Source of the DNA: Candidatus Bathyarchaeota archaeon | GTDB lineage: Archaea > Thermoproteota > Bathyarchaeia > Bathyarchaeales > Bathycorpusculaceae | Length of the DNA stretch: 64,000 bases | NCBI GenBank assembly: GCA_026414485.1 | Contig: JAOAIX010000001.1 | Coordinates: forward strand, 27,502 to 91,501 | Direction of reading: 5' to 3' | In this document: in pieces, positions 44,460 to 52,966 of the stretch | How the letters are laid out: every line of letters starts with the position of its first letter | How positions within the stretch are numbered: position 1 is the stretch's first letter | Notes under the pieces: generated by a model | Databases searched by the model: none | What the model saw: only the letters and a program-made list of their open reading frames with translations | What the model was told of the DNA's origin: nothing | Program-made: the position numbers and the translations under genes

Positions 44460-45005
44460 ATGTATGATGAATTGTACACGGCATGGCGAGTGGAAATTGA
44501 GTACCGACAACTGAGTAGTTTACCTTCAGATTTTTACGTAAGAGTTGCTCATTACCTCAAAAAACTCAGAGAATATCAATTGTCTGAAAAGAAAAGTGTT
44601 GAGGAAAAACTTATGGAGCATGAGCTGCTCAATGTCCAACGCATGGTTGAAGAGTTGTTGCAGGTGCGTTATCAGAAGATCATGAAGAGTCTGGTTGCAG
44701 GAGATAGGGTTCCTCTGGAGTCTTTGACCGCAGAAGAAACTAGTTTGTACAACGGTGTTTTACCCTCTGCTGTAACCTACAACAAGTTCATGCAGAGTCT
44801 TCTTGGCGGTCAAGTCTCCAAAATTGAGGCGGGGTCGCCGGTGCATAAGCGAGTGACCTTACGCTTTTTGAAGCAAGTACCACAAATTATAGGGGCTGAC
44901 ATGAAAAGTTATGGTCCATTTATGGTGGAGGATGTAGCTTCGATTCCGATTGAAAATGCAAAGATTCTGGTGAAGCAAGGTTTGGCTAAACAGATAGAGT
45001 TGTAG
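44460..45005 (+). CDS. GINS replication factor subunit (Gins15/51 type)
   Basis: The second GINS in the window, 181 residues. It begins with the helical A-domain (MYDELYTAWRVEIEYRQL, then SLPSDFYVRV, similar to the SELPEDFYPQL of the other GINS) and ends with a small B-domain near 150-181 (SYGPFMVEDVASIPIENAKIL in part). A C-terminal B-domain and position after priS are the reasons to call it the Gins15 type. Its last 20 bases overlap the convergent archaeosortase gene. Confidence 0.88.
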   Translation: MYDELYTAWRVEIEYRQLSSLPSDFYVRVAHYLKKLREYQLSEKKSVEEKLMEHELLNVQRMVEELLQVRYQKIMKSLVAGDRVPLESLTAEETSLYNGVLPSAVTYNKFMQSLLGGQVSKIEAGSPVHKRVTLRFLKQVPQIIGADMKSYGPFMVEDVASIPIENAKILVKQGLAKQIEL

Positions 45006-46032
45006 TAGTAGCGTGGTGTGATTTGGGCCGTTTACGTTTACTCCAGTATTTTTGAATTAAAATTATGATGAGTGGGTACGAAACTATCCATGTGACAGCG
45101 TATAGTGGTCCATAATAAAAGTGGAACACGTCGACTTCTAACGAGTTCACACCATAAGTCATGCCCAGAAGGAAAATGTTTACTATCCGCAAAGCATTAA
45201 CTAAATAGGTGACAGCTGCGCCGAACACGAAAAACCCAATTTTCACTTTCTTTGGAAGGTTAATTCGTTTAAGGAACAACAAAGAAACCACGGTGAATAT
45301 GAGTAAACTTTCGACGCCTGCGCATGGCCAAGCTATGGCAAAGGTGATGGATGGTGCCCCTGTTATGTTAGGGTTGATAGCAGTTAAGAATGGCATATTG
45401 CCTCCAAGATTGTTTTGTCCGTAGCTTATGGTAGTAGGGTAGCCTAGCAAGTTGAGAATAACTGCTGAGAGCGCAGTGGTGGTGGGAACTACAATCTGAA
45501 ATGGCGCAAACTGTCCATAGGGAAAAACATTGTCCACCATGTAAAGTAATCCTACAAGACTGAGAAAAAAAATGGGCAGCAAGTAGAACTTTAAGCCTTT
45601 TAGACCAAATGACAGGTAAACCATGAGGCAAAATAAAAATGTGAAAACAAGATACTCCGCTGAGAGGGGTACAGAGCTTGCCCATGGGATGCGGCTTTTG
45701 GTTGCCCACTCTGTAATGGCTGTATTCAAACCTCCGTAAAAGGAGATGGCAACATAAAATGTAGGTGAGGTTAAAGCTGTAAAGAAACTGAGCGCCCGCG
45801 CCGAAGTTAACTTTGAAATTTTTGTCAAAGAAAGTTTTTCATGATTCAAAATTAGCTCTAGACCCACAAGCCATATGAAAAACAGTTGGAATGTTCTTCC
45901 TTTCCACATGAGTTCAAATGACGCCGCGTCTAATCCATACAACCACAACAAGGCCGCTGAGAAGGCAAGAAGCGGCGACAATTTTACCAATGTGTCCGAG
46001 TGTTTTTTTATGCACCTTACCACGTTTCGCAT
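44986..46032 (-). CDS. Archaeosortase (exosortase family transpeptidase)
   Basis: A multi-pass membrane peptidase that cleaves a C-terminal sorting signal and moves the protein to a lipid or glycan anchor. The 348 residues have about eight membrane segments. The catalytic triad is complete: Cys237 in WPCAGVESLL, Arg282 in NALRIVNI and His304 in FHFYYGP. No target with a C-terminal sorting tail is visible in this window. It lies convergent to gins15 with a 20-base overlap. The nearby GT-C gene may belong to the same surface pathway; that is inference. Confidence 0.9.
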   Translation of the reverse strand: MRNVVRCIKKHSDTLVKLSPLLAFSAALLWLYGLDAASFELMWKGRTFQLFFIWLVGLELILNHEKLSLTKISKLTSARALSFFTALTSPTFYVAISFYGGLNTAITEWATKSRIPWASSVPLSAEYLVFTFLFCLMVYLSFGLKGLKFYLLPIFFLSLVGLLYMVDNVFPYGQFAPFQIVVPTTTALSAVILNLLGYPTTISYGQNNLGGNMPFLTAINPNITGAPSITFAIAWPCAGVESLLIFTVVSLLFLKRINLPKKVKIGFFVFGAAVTYLVNALRIVNIFLLGMTYGVNSLEVDVFHFYYGPLYAVTWIVSYPLIIILIQKYWSKRKRPKSHHATTTTLSV

Positions 46033-46235
46033 AAGATAATCCTTAGCATTTAGGTGGGTATAACTTAGATTCTTTATAAAAAGTCTGTTGTACTTCTTGC
46101 AACCCTTTTTTTGAATCGATGTTTTATTTTAGAGCTCTTTGATATTCACAAAGATAATATTTAAGGAAAGCAATTGTTTTATACTCTATGCGCCGCTTAC
46201 ACGCTGATACGTGTGAGCTGCGGAGGTTTGTTGAC

Positions 46236-46886
46236 ATGAGTTTAATACCTGACGAGAAAAAAATCTCTATCCAAAGTGAACTTAAAGAAAAAATGATAGA
46301 CCCTGTAAAAATTGTTATGTTCACACAGGAGGTTGAATGCCGTTTTTGCTCAGATACACGGCAACTCATACAGGAATTGACAAAACTGACAGAAAAACTC
46401 ACTGTAGAAGTTTATGATTTTCTAATAAACGCCGATAAAGCAAAACAGTATGGCGTAGACAAGATTCCTGCTTTGGCAATAATTGGAAAAAAAGATTACG
46501 GCGTGAGAATTTACGGTATACCGTACGGCTATGAGTTACAGACGCTTATTGATGCGGTTATTAATGTCTCGCGGGGTAAAACAGATCTTTCTGACAAAAC
46601 AAAAGACATAATTGCCGATATAGCTTCGCCTGTTCACATCCAAGTTTTCGTTACCTTGACCTGTCCACACTGTTCTGTGGCGGCTTCCATAGCGCACAAA
46701 CTAGCTATTGAAAGCGACCTAATACGTGCCGACGTCATCGATGTTACCGAGTTTCCCCATCTATCTCAACGGTACTCTGTTATGGGTGTTCCTAAAGTGG
46801 TGATTAACGAAAAAGTTGAATTTGTAGGTGCGTTCAACGAAGATCTTTTCGCAGAATACGCTTTACTAGGTGCCTACCAAACCTAA
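46236..46886 (+). CDS. Protein disulfide oxidoreductase, glutaredoxin-like
   Basis: Forms or reshuffles disulfides in the cytosol. The 216 residues are two thioredoxin folds. The first has VECRFCSDT (CRFC) and the second LTCPHCSVA (CPHC). Each has a cis-proline near DKIPAL and MGVPKV. This is the PDO type of thermophilic and other archaea. The start at ATG 46236 is set by GGAGG upstream; a longer start at 46188 has none. A TATA-like TTTTATACTC lies near 46176-46185. It converges with the YHS/copper ATPase operon, with 63 bases between. Confidence 0.92.
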   Translation: MSLIPDEKKISIQSELKEKMIDPVKIVMFTQEVECRFCSDTRQLIQELTKLTEKLTVEVYDFLINADKAKQYGVDKIPALAIIGKKDYGVRIYGIPYGYELQTLIDAVINVSRGKTDLSDKTKDIIADIASPVHIQVFVTLTCPHCSVAASIAHKLAIESDLIRADVIDVTEFPHLSQRYSVMGVPKVVINEKVEFVGAFNEDLFAEYALLGAYQT

Positions 46887-46949
46887 AAAGAGTCAAAAAC
46901 TAAAATAACAAAGATTGTGGGAGAGGTTAAACAACCTCTATGCACCTTT

Positions 46950-47132
46950 TTAGTGTCCTCCACAACAGCAGCAACCGCCTGAACTTGAGCTTTTCGCGAA
47001 TTTTGCAGGGTTTTTGTCGAATGTTGATTTGCAGGAGGCGGCACAGAAGTAATAGGTTTTGCCTTGATAGTCGCTTTTGTGTTTGGCGGTTTTCTCATCA
47101 ACCATCATGCCGCAGACTGGATCTTTAGCCAT
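46950..47132 (-). CDS. Small YHS-domain protein with Cys-rich tail
   Basis: A 60-residue protein, almost all one YHS domain (about 1-45): AKDPVCGMMVDEKTA, then YYFCAASCKSTF. It ends with a Ser/Gly run and GGCCCCGGH, which gives seven or more cysteines and a His, a strong metal-binding look. GGAGGTGA stands six bases before the ATG at 47132. It is downstream of the P-type ATPase in the same unit, with a 31-base gap. A copper or silver chaperone or sensor, in place of CopZ, is a reasonable hypothesis. Confidence 0.85.
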   Translation of the reverse strand: MAKDPVCGMMVDEKTAKHKSDYQGKTYYFCAASCKSTFDKNPAKFAKSSSSGGCCCCGGH

Positions 47133-47163
47133 ATTTTTCACCTCCCTTACACAGGGCTTTTTC

Positions 47164-49266
47164 TTAAGAGTTAAATTTTTCGAAATTTAATTTTGCTATC
47201 TTCAATAAAGCTGAATTGCTGACCACCGTTAAAGAGCTTATAGCCATGGCGCCAGCTGCATACATTGGATTCAACAGCCCCGCTGCGGCAATGGGAATCA
47301 TGACGACGTTATAAGCGAATGCCCAAAACAAGTTTGTGTTAATTTTCCGCATGGTTCGTTTACTCAATTCCACGCCAAGTGCTACATCGCGTAAATCATC
47401 TTTTATAAGTACTATGCCTCCCGCCTCTTTGGCTATGTCGGTTCCGCTTCCAATAGCGATGCCTATGTCTGCCTGCGCTAATGCTGGTGCGTCGTTGACA
47501 CCGTCGCCAACCATAGCAACCACTTTGCCTTCGCTTTGCAGTTTTTTGATAGTGTCTACTTTTTGCCACGGCATCACGTTTGCTATAACTTTGGTTATAC
47601 CTAACTGTTTTGCTACTGCTTGAGCTGTTTTTTCGTTGTCGCCCGTCAACATGACTACTTCTAGGTTCATGCTTTTCAGTTGTTCTATAGCTTTGGCGGC
47701 GCTGTCTTTTGGAGTATCCATCACTGCAATGATACCTGCTACCTTATTTTCCACTACCAGTATCATGACGGTTTTTCCCTGCTCTTCTAAGGTTGCTAAA
47801 TCCTTTTCTAAGCCGGCTAGTGAAATGTTTTCTTCCAGCATCAGTTTGCGGTTTCCCAGTAGAACTTTTTTCCTTTTCACTGTACCTTTCACTCCTCTGC
47901 CAGGCATAGCCTCAAACGCTTCTGTCTCGACGAGTTTCACTTTATCTACACTCGCTTTCTTAACAATAGCTTCTGCCAATGGGTGCTCAGAATTTTTTTC
48001 TACCGAAGCCGCAAACATCAGCACCTCTTTTTCTGTGAAGCCACTGTAAGTTTTGACGTCGGTTAGAACAGGTTCCCCTTTTGTTAAAGTTCCAGTTTTA
48101 TCAAAGACTACCGTGCTGAGTTTCCGAGCTTTTTCAACGTATTCTCCACTTCTCAGCAAAACGCCGTACTCGGCACCTTTACCGACACCCGCAAGTATGG
48201 CGGTGGGGGTGGCAATACCTAAGGCACAAGGACAAGCTATCAGAAGCACTGCAAGTAAAGCAAAAAATGCTTTTGCGAAACCGCTTGTTAGAAACCAAAA
48301 CGTGAATGAAATTGCTGCCACTGTAAAAACTATTGGTACAAACCAAGCAACAATATGATCCGCGAATTTTTGAACAGGTGCATTTGATGCTTGAGCTTCT
48401 TCAACTAGATGTATTATTTGGGATAGTGCTGTGTCTTCCCCTACTTTGGTGGCTTTAATTTTCAGAAGTCCGGTTTTGTTGATTGTAGCTCCAATAACCT
48501 CACTGCCAACATTTTTCTCTACAGGTATGCTTTCTCCTGTGATGAGTTTTTCATCCACTGAAGAGTACCCTGCTATTACGACTCCGTCGGTGGGGATTTT
48601 TTCTCCAGGTCTCACTACTATAACATCGTTTACTTGAAGTTCATCTGCTGAAACTTCAATCTCTTGTCCGTTGCGTATAATCGTGGCAACAGTGGGTTTG
48701 AGCTCCAAGAGTTTACGTATCGAGGCAGCTGATCTGCGGCGTATTAGTTCTTCGATGTATTTGCCAAGGAGGACAAACGCTAGGATTCCTATAGCCACCT
48801 CTAAATATCCTGGTTCCGTTGCAATTGTTGGAAAAAACGCGTTTAATGCGCCGTACATCCAACCTGCTAAAACCCCTGTAGCCACCAGGACATCCATGTT
48901 AATCTTGCGGTTGCGGAGCGAAAAGTACGCCCCTTTTATTATACTGAAACCTGCAATCCAAACTATGGGTGTGGAAACAAGAAATATCGCCAAAGAGTAA
49001 ACGGATAAGCCGCCCACTACTTCTAAGGCCATTATTGCAGCAACCAAGCCGAATGTAGCTACCACCCTTAACCCCAACGTTGCTACAACACCAACAAGCG
49101 TTAAGGTTACTCGACGTTTCATAGCTCTTAATTCACGTTCTGGCGCTTCATAGACATCGGCACACTGTTGACTGCAGAAATAGTACCATCTATCGCCTAT
49201 CTTTCGTTTTATGGCTGTTTCTTTGTCAACCGTCATTCCGCAGACAGGGTCTCTTGCAGTTGCCAT
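47164..49266 (-). CDS. copA: Copper-type P1B ATPase with N-terminal YHS domain
   Basis: Pumps Cu(I) or Ag(I) out across the membrane. The 700 residues begin with a YHS domain (about 4-45: [14 protein letters not shown], then YYFCSQQC) in place of the usual HMA domains. The pump follows: TGES (near 233), membrane metal site CPC (about 345), phosphorylation site DKTGTLT (about 387), HP motif (SEHPLAEA near 435) and GDGVNDAP (about 580). Eight membrane helices are expected. The CPC site predicts monovalent copper. It leads an operon with the Cys-tailed YHS protein. Its promoter has direct repeats (49299-49327). Confidence 0.94.
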   Translation of the reverse strand: MATARDPVCGMTVDKETAIKRKIGDRWYYFCSQQCADVYEAPERELRAMKRRVTLTLVGVVATLGLRVVATFGLVAAIMALEVVGGLSVYSLAIFLVSTPIVWIAGFSIIKGAYFSLRNRKINMDVLVATGVLAGWMYGALNAFFPTIATEPGYLEVAIGILAFVLLGKYIEELIRRRSAASIRKLLELKPTVATIIRNGQEIEVSADELQVNDVIVVRPGEKIPTDGVVIAGYSSVDEKLITGESIPVEKNVGSEVIGATINKTGLLKIKATKVGEDTALSQIIHLVEEAQASNAPVQKFADHIVAWFVPIVFTVAAISFTFWFLTSGFAKAFFALLAVLLIACPCALGIATPTAILAGVGKGAEYGVLLRSGEYVEKARKLSTVVFDKTGTLTKGEPVLTDVKTYSGFTEKEVLMFAASVEKNSEHPLAEAIVKKASVDKVKLVETEAFEAMPGRGVKGTVKRKKVLLGNRKLMLEENISLAGLEKDLATLEEQGKTVMILVVENKVAGIIAVMDTPKDSAAKAIEQLKSMNLEVVMLTGDNEKTAQAVAKQLGITKVIANVMPWQKVDTIKKLQSEGKVVAMVGDGVNDAPALAQADIGIAIGSGTDIAKEAGGIVLIKDDLRDVALGVELSKRTMRKINTNLFWAFAYNVVMIPIAAAGLLNPMYAAGAMAISSLTVVSNSALLKIAKLNFEKFNS

Positions 49267-49298
49267 AAACCATACTTACCTATTCTATTACTTTGTTG

Positions 49299-49327
49299 TT
49301 CACGTATAAAACCTTGTAAATTCACGT
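49299..49327 (-). promoter_or_regulatory. copA promoter with direct repeats flanking the TATA box
   Basis: On the plus strand TTCACGT occurs at 49299-49305 and again at 49321-49327, 22 bases start to start, about two helix turns. Between and partly within them, on the minus strand, is GGTTTTATACGTG, the TATA box of copA. Repeats on the same face around the TATA box are a typical archaeal repressor site, so metal-responsive control is likely. The regulator is not in the window. Confidence 0.5.
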
Positions 49328-49694
49328 GACTACATAATTACTCAAATCTATGAGGAACCTGTATGTGGCTATTAAATAATAAGTAAATTTAGAAAAGTTC
49401 CTTGTCAAAGAGATAAGCCCAAGTTTAATGTATACATTTCTGAGGAAACTTGAACAGAGAAATCTAGTCAAGGGCAGTTTGAAGCCTGTTGGGTCTAAAA
49501 AAGAAAAATTTTAAAACTGACGACCGAGGGTTGGCGTTTTTCGCAAAAACTCTTCAAACGTTTTTCTGATTTACTCTGAATCAAGTTAGAGACTATCCTT
49601 GTAATTTTTGCTCATTGCGGCTGAGTCTACCAAGGCGACATGAGGAAAAAATTAGAGGTGAGAACGAGTTGTTGTTTTGCTGGTACCATTGATC

Positions 49695-49732
49695 CGCGTC
49701 TCAAACAAAGTTTAGGCTTAACATGAGACGCG
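49695..49732 (-). terminator. Stem-loop immediately after ppiC, candidate terminator
   Basis: CGCGTCTC at 49695-49702 and GAGACGCG at 49725-49732 form a perfect 8-bp stem with a 22-base loop. It begins one base after the ppiC stop codon when read leftward. There is no long T run after it, so it is either a processing and stability hairpin or a weak terminator. Confidence 0.45.
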
Positions 49733-49733
49733 T

Positions 49734-50009
49734 TTACTCTATCCGTTTAATTATGTGGTATCCAAACTGTGTCTTTACAGGCGCTGAAATTTCACCTTTT
49801 TGTAATGCAAAGGCTACAGCCTCAAATTCTTTCACCATTTTTCCTCTAGTGAAGGTTCCCAGATCTCCTCCTCTTTTGCCTGAGGGGCAAAGAGAAACTG
49901 ATTGGGCAATGGTAGCAAATTTTTCGCCCTTATCAAGTCGGGCTTTGATATTATTGGCCTCCGTCAATGTTTTGACAAGTATGTGAGCACATCGAACTTT
50001 ATCTGGCAT
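49734..50009 (-). CDS. ppiC: Parvulin-type peptidyl-prolyl isomerase
   Basis: A stand-alone 91-residue parvulin domain that speeds prolyl cis-trans isomerisation. The motif CAHILVK (about 7-13), SLCPSGKRGGDLGTFTRGKM (about 39-58) and the C-terminal QFGYHIIKRIE carry the two active-site histidines and the usual Cys/Ser. No signal peptide is seen, so it is cytosolic. It appears to be transcribed alone. Confidence 0.95.
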   Translation of the reverse strand: MPDKVRCAHILVKTLTEANNIKARLDKGEKFATIAQSVSLCPSGKRGGDLGTFTRGKMVKEFEAVAFALQKGEISAPVKTQFGYHIIKRIE

Positions 50010-50344
50010 ACTTGCTATTGTACATTTAACACTTAATAACCCTTTGCCGGCGTCACCTTAAGATTTTAATTTTTGATCCTTTATCCTGTATTTTTATGCG
50101 CGTATGAGATTTGCTGTAGCAAATCTTTTACCTGTTATGTCTTATCCACAAACGCCGCATCCTCTCGGGACACAGGAGAACCTGTAAATAAACTGCAGAT
50201 TGAAGACGTTTGAGTTGAGTTTGATACTTACGTATAACGTTTTTCTTAGAGAAAGAAGTGTCTTCCATAAGTGATTGTTGGAATCAACATCGCAAGTTTT
50301 TAAATAACCAACAGCTATAAAATGAATTTAGCTCTGTGACTAAC
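50010..50344. other. Gene-free stretch between ppiC and serS
   Basis: About 335 bases with no convincing gene. It must hold the ppiC promoter on the left and the serS promoter on the right, where TTTTTAAATAA near 50294-50304 is the likely TATA, about 45 bases before the serS ATG. A perfect short hairpin lies in the middle (50107-50126). Confidence 0.45.
50107..50126. repeat. Perfect 8-bp inverted repeat with 4-base loop
   Basis: AGATTTGC at 50107-50114 and GCAAATCT at 50119-50126 flank TGTA. The rightward strand continues TTTTA, like a short intrinsic terminator. No gene ends here, so it may terminate a small RNA, or be a protein-binding palindrome. Confidence 0.5.
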
Positions 50345-51634
50345 ATGTTAGACATCAAACTTATCCGTGAAAACCAAGAACTAGTGAGAAAAAACATAGC
50401 TCTCAGAGGAAACTCTGAAAGTCTCAAAATTTTTGAGGAATTGATAGAAACTGACAAAACTTGGCGCCAAAACCTGTCCAGACTCAACGATCTTAGACAC
50501 GACCGAAAGGTTTGTACTATAGAAATTGCAACACTAAAAAAATCAGGCAAAAACCCAGATACCGAAGTTCAAAAAGCTAAGACCATAGACATCGAAATAA
50601 CCCGTCTTGAAAAAGAAGTCACCCAACAAGAAGAAAAAGCTCGCAGTCTACTCATGCAACTTCCGAACATACTACACGAAACTGTACCTATAGGTCAAAG
50701 CGACGCCGACAACGTAGAAATAAAACGATGGGGAAACATTCCCAAATTTAATTTTTCCGTCAAAAATCATATCGACCTTGGCATAAACCTCGACATAATT
50801 GACATAGAAAGAGCAAGCAAAGTTGCAGGCGCCCGCTTTTTCTTTTTCAAAGGCGCAGGCGTACTTCTCGACATGGCACTCATGCAGTTTGCACTGGAAA
50901 CTCTCAGTAAAAAAGGCTATACTCTCATCGAACCTCCTTACCTCATGAAACGTGAACCCTACGAAGGCGTTACCGCCCTTGCAGATTTTGCTGACGTTCT
51001 CTACAAGATCGAAAACGAAGACCTCTACCTCATAGCCACTAGTGAACACCCCATGGCAGCGATGTACATGAACGAAGTTTTCAAACAAGAAAACTTGCCG
51101 CTGAAACTTGCGGGTGTAAGTGCATGCTTCCGTAAAGAGGCAGGAGCTCACGGTAAAGACACGCGGGGAATTTTCCGTACTCATCAATTCAATAAAATCG
51201 AGCAATTCATTTTCTGCACGCCTGAAGAGTCATGGAAAATGCATGAAGAACTGAAAGCCAACGCGGAGGAGCTTTTCCAGAAACTTGAAATTCCTTACCG
51301 CATAGTTAACGTTTGCACAGGAGACATAGGCACAGTTGCAGCTAAGAAGTACGACTTTGAAGCTTGGATGCCTGCACAAGGTACCTACAGGGAAGTTATC
51401 TCCTGCAGTAACTGCACCGACTACCAATCTAGGCGCTTGGGGATCCGCTACAGAGAAAAAGAAGGCGCGCCACCGAAAGGGTTTGTTCACACTTTAAACT
51501 CGACTGCCATAGCTACCGGTCGAACAATTGTAGCCATCATGGAGAACAACCAACAAGAGGATGGTTCAATTGTTGTGCCTAAAGTTCTGAGAAAATACAT
51601 GGGCGACATAGAGAAGATAACATTCAAACGGTAA
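50345..51634 (+). CDS. serS: Seryl-tRNA synthetase
   Basis: Charges tRNA-Ser (and tRNA-Sec where present). The 429 residues are the standard type, not the rare methanogen form. The N-terminal coiled-coil arm (about 1-110) binds the tRNA long arm. The class II motifs follow: motif 2 in CFRKEAGAHGKDTRGIFRTHQF (in part, about 260-280) and motif 3 in NSTAIATGRTIVAIMENNQ (about 387-405). The start ATG 50345 gives the family N terminus MLDIKLIRENQELVRKN; GTG 50336 would add three residues. The message is probably short-leadered. Confidence 0.96.
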   Translation: MLDIKLIRENQELVRKNIALRGNSESLKIFEELIETDKTWRQNLSRLNDLRHDRKVCTIEIATLKKSGKNPDTEVQKAKTIDIEITRLEKEVTQQEEKARSLLMQLPNILHETVPIGQSDADNVEIKRWGNIPKFNFSVKNHIDLGINLDIIDIERASKVAGARFFFFKGAGVLLDMALMQFALETLSKKGYTLIEPPYLMKREPYEGVTALADFADVLYKIENEDLYLIATSEHPMAAMYMNEVFKQENLPLKLAGVSACFRKEAGAHGKDTRGIFRTHQFNKIEQFIFCTPEESWKMHEELKANAEELFQKLEIPYRIVNVCTGDIGTVAAKKYDFEAWMPAQGTYREVISCSNCTDYQSRRLGIRYREKEGAPPKGFVHTLNSTAIATGRTIVAIMENNQQEDGSIVVPKVLRKYMGDIEKITFKR

Positions 51635-51684
51635 AGCTTTTAATATTGCCTTGAGAATGTTGAAGGCGCATTCGGAGGATAAAC

Positions 51685-52326
51685 TTGTCTTCAAAATCGA
51701 AGCACGTTCGCGACAAATGGCGAAGTAAAACGTGGTATATGATAGTTGCACCACCATACTTTGGCAGTGTTGAGTTGGGTTCTGTTCCTGCCGCCGAGCC
51801 GCAGCAGCTCATAGGCAGGGTTGCCGAAGCTACCCTCTACGACATAACAGGTGATTTTTCGCATCAGTATCTGAAGTTGTTTTTCCAAGTTAACCAGTTG
51901 GACGGCAAAACTGCACGTACCGTCTTTAAAGGTCACGAGTACAGCCGTGATTATTTGCGAAGTTTAGTGAGAAGGCGAACAACTAAGGTAGATGGGCTTT
52001 TCAATTTAACCACAAAAGATGGTTACAAATTGCGTGTTGCCATTTCTGCTATGACGCTCTCACGAATTAAAACTTCTCAAGAACATCAAATTCGCCAGAT
52101 AATGTCAAAGATAATTAAAGAAAAAGCTGTTCTTCTTTCGCTGGATCAGTTTGTGCAGGAAATGGTTCTCGGCAAAATTGCTTCAGACATATACAACGAG
52201 GCAAAACTTGTTGCGCCATTGAGACATGTGGGCATCCGTAAATCTAAGCTTGTTGCGCAGCCTACACAGTTGTCAGAGGCACCGCCAGCAGAAGTTGCAC
52301 CTGCAGAAGTCGAAGCTAAACCCTGA
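51685..52326 (+). CDS. rps3ae: Small ribosomal subunit protein S3ae
   Basis: The 213 residues match archaeal S3ae (eS1): DKWRSKTWYMIVAPPYF (about 10-26), then GRVAEATLYDITGDFSHQYLK in part and the SLVRRRTTKVDGLF stretch. It ends with an Ala/Glu/Pro-rich tail. TTG start, with GGAGG seven bases upstream. It follows serS by 51 bases on the same strand. Confidence 0.96.
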   Translation: MSSKSKHVRDKWRSKTWYMIVAPPYFGSVELGSVPAAEPQQLIGRVAEATLYDITGDFSHQYLKLFFQVNQLDGKTARTVFKGHEYSRDYLRSLVRRRTTKVDGLFNLTTKDGYKLRVAISAMTLSRIKTSQEHQIRQIMSKIIKEKAVLLSLDQFVQEMVLGKIASDIYNEAKLVAPLRHVGIRKSKLVAQPTQLSEAPPAEVAPAEVEAKP

Positions 52327-52419
52327 ATTGTAAACGTTACTTTTTCTTTTTGCTACTTTTCTACGAAAGCATCTTTAGAATGAACTCTATAGATTAACGT
52401 GTTCACAGAGAGTGCAATA

Positions 52420-52887
52420 ATGACCCTCCACACTGGTGTTCATCAAAAGGGCAACTTCACCCTTACCGAGCTGATTGAAAGCATAAAAGATAATGACAAG
52501 TTAAAAAAAACAGGCGCCATTGCGTTGTTTATAGGTGTTGTCCGTGGGGAAAGTTCTGAAGGAGAAAAAGTGGAGAAAATCACTTTGGAGGCTTACGAGG
52601 AAAAAGCAAATGAGACGCTGAAGCAGATCTGCGACGACTTAAAAAATAAGCCTGGCATTGTTGACGTTCAGATTCATCATCTACTGGGAGACTTTCGCGT
52701 CGGTGAGGACATGGTTTATGTAGCTGTTGCTGGTTCCCATCGGACCGATGTTTTTCCAGTGTTACAAGAAGCGGTCGAGCGGTACAAACATGAAGCTGCC
52801 GTGTTCAAAAAAGAACGTGTCATAGATGTGAATGGTTCTGTAAAAGAAACATGGATTTCAGAGAAAGACCCTGATAAGAACAAATAA
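52420..52887 (+). CDS. moaE: Molybdopterin synthase catalytic subunit
   Basis: Adds sulfur from MoaD thiocarboxylate to precursor Z to make molybdopterin. The 155 residues have GAIALFIGVVRGESSEGEKV (about 31-50), LEAYEEKAN (about 55-63), and the later AGSHRTDVF (about 104-112) and KERVIDVNGSVKETWIS, which holds the active-site lysine. ATG 52420 is chosen; GTG 52399 is an in-frame alternative without a binding site. The MoaD-like gene is 33 kb away. Confidence 0.93.
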   Translation: MTLHTGVHQKGNFTLTELIESIKDNDKLKKTGAIALFIGVVRGESSEGEKVEKITLEAYEEKANETLKQICDDLKNKPGIVDVQIHHLLGDFRVGEDMVYVAVAGSHRTDVFPVLQEAVERYKHEAAVFKKERVIDVNGSVKETWISEKDPDKNK

Positions 52888-52966
52888 AGGTTCACCTTCT
52901 CTTTTTGAGGCTATTTCAAATAGAACTGGTAAACAATATTTTTCTAGCATCTGTATGGTGAGTATC

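Larger units (their letters stand above)
49267..49733. other. Gene-free stretch of 467 bases between copA and ppiC
   Basis: No frame of useful length and no tRNA or known RNA pattern was seen. The left end holds the copA promoter. The right end holds a strong stem-loop just after the ppiC stop. The middle (about 49340-49690) has one short hairpin of GTTTTT and AAAAAC around CGC near 49541-49555 and otherwise nothing I can name. It is long for this compact genome, so an unrecognised small RNA is possible. Confidence 0.4.

Noticed and set aside
50672-51205. Open frame of 177 codons opposite serS
   Set aside because: Antisense shadow of the SerRS core; aromatic-rich composition not seen in real neighbours.
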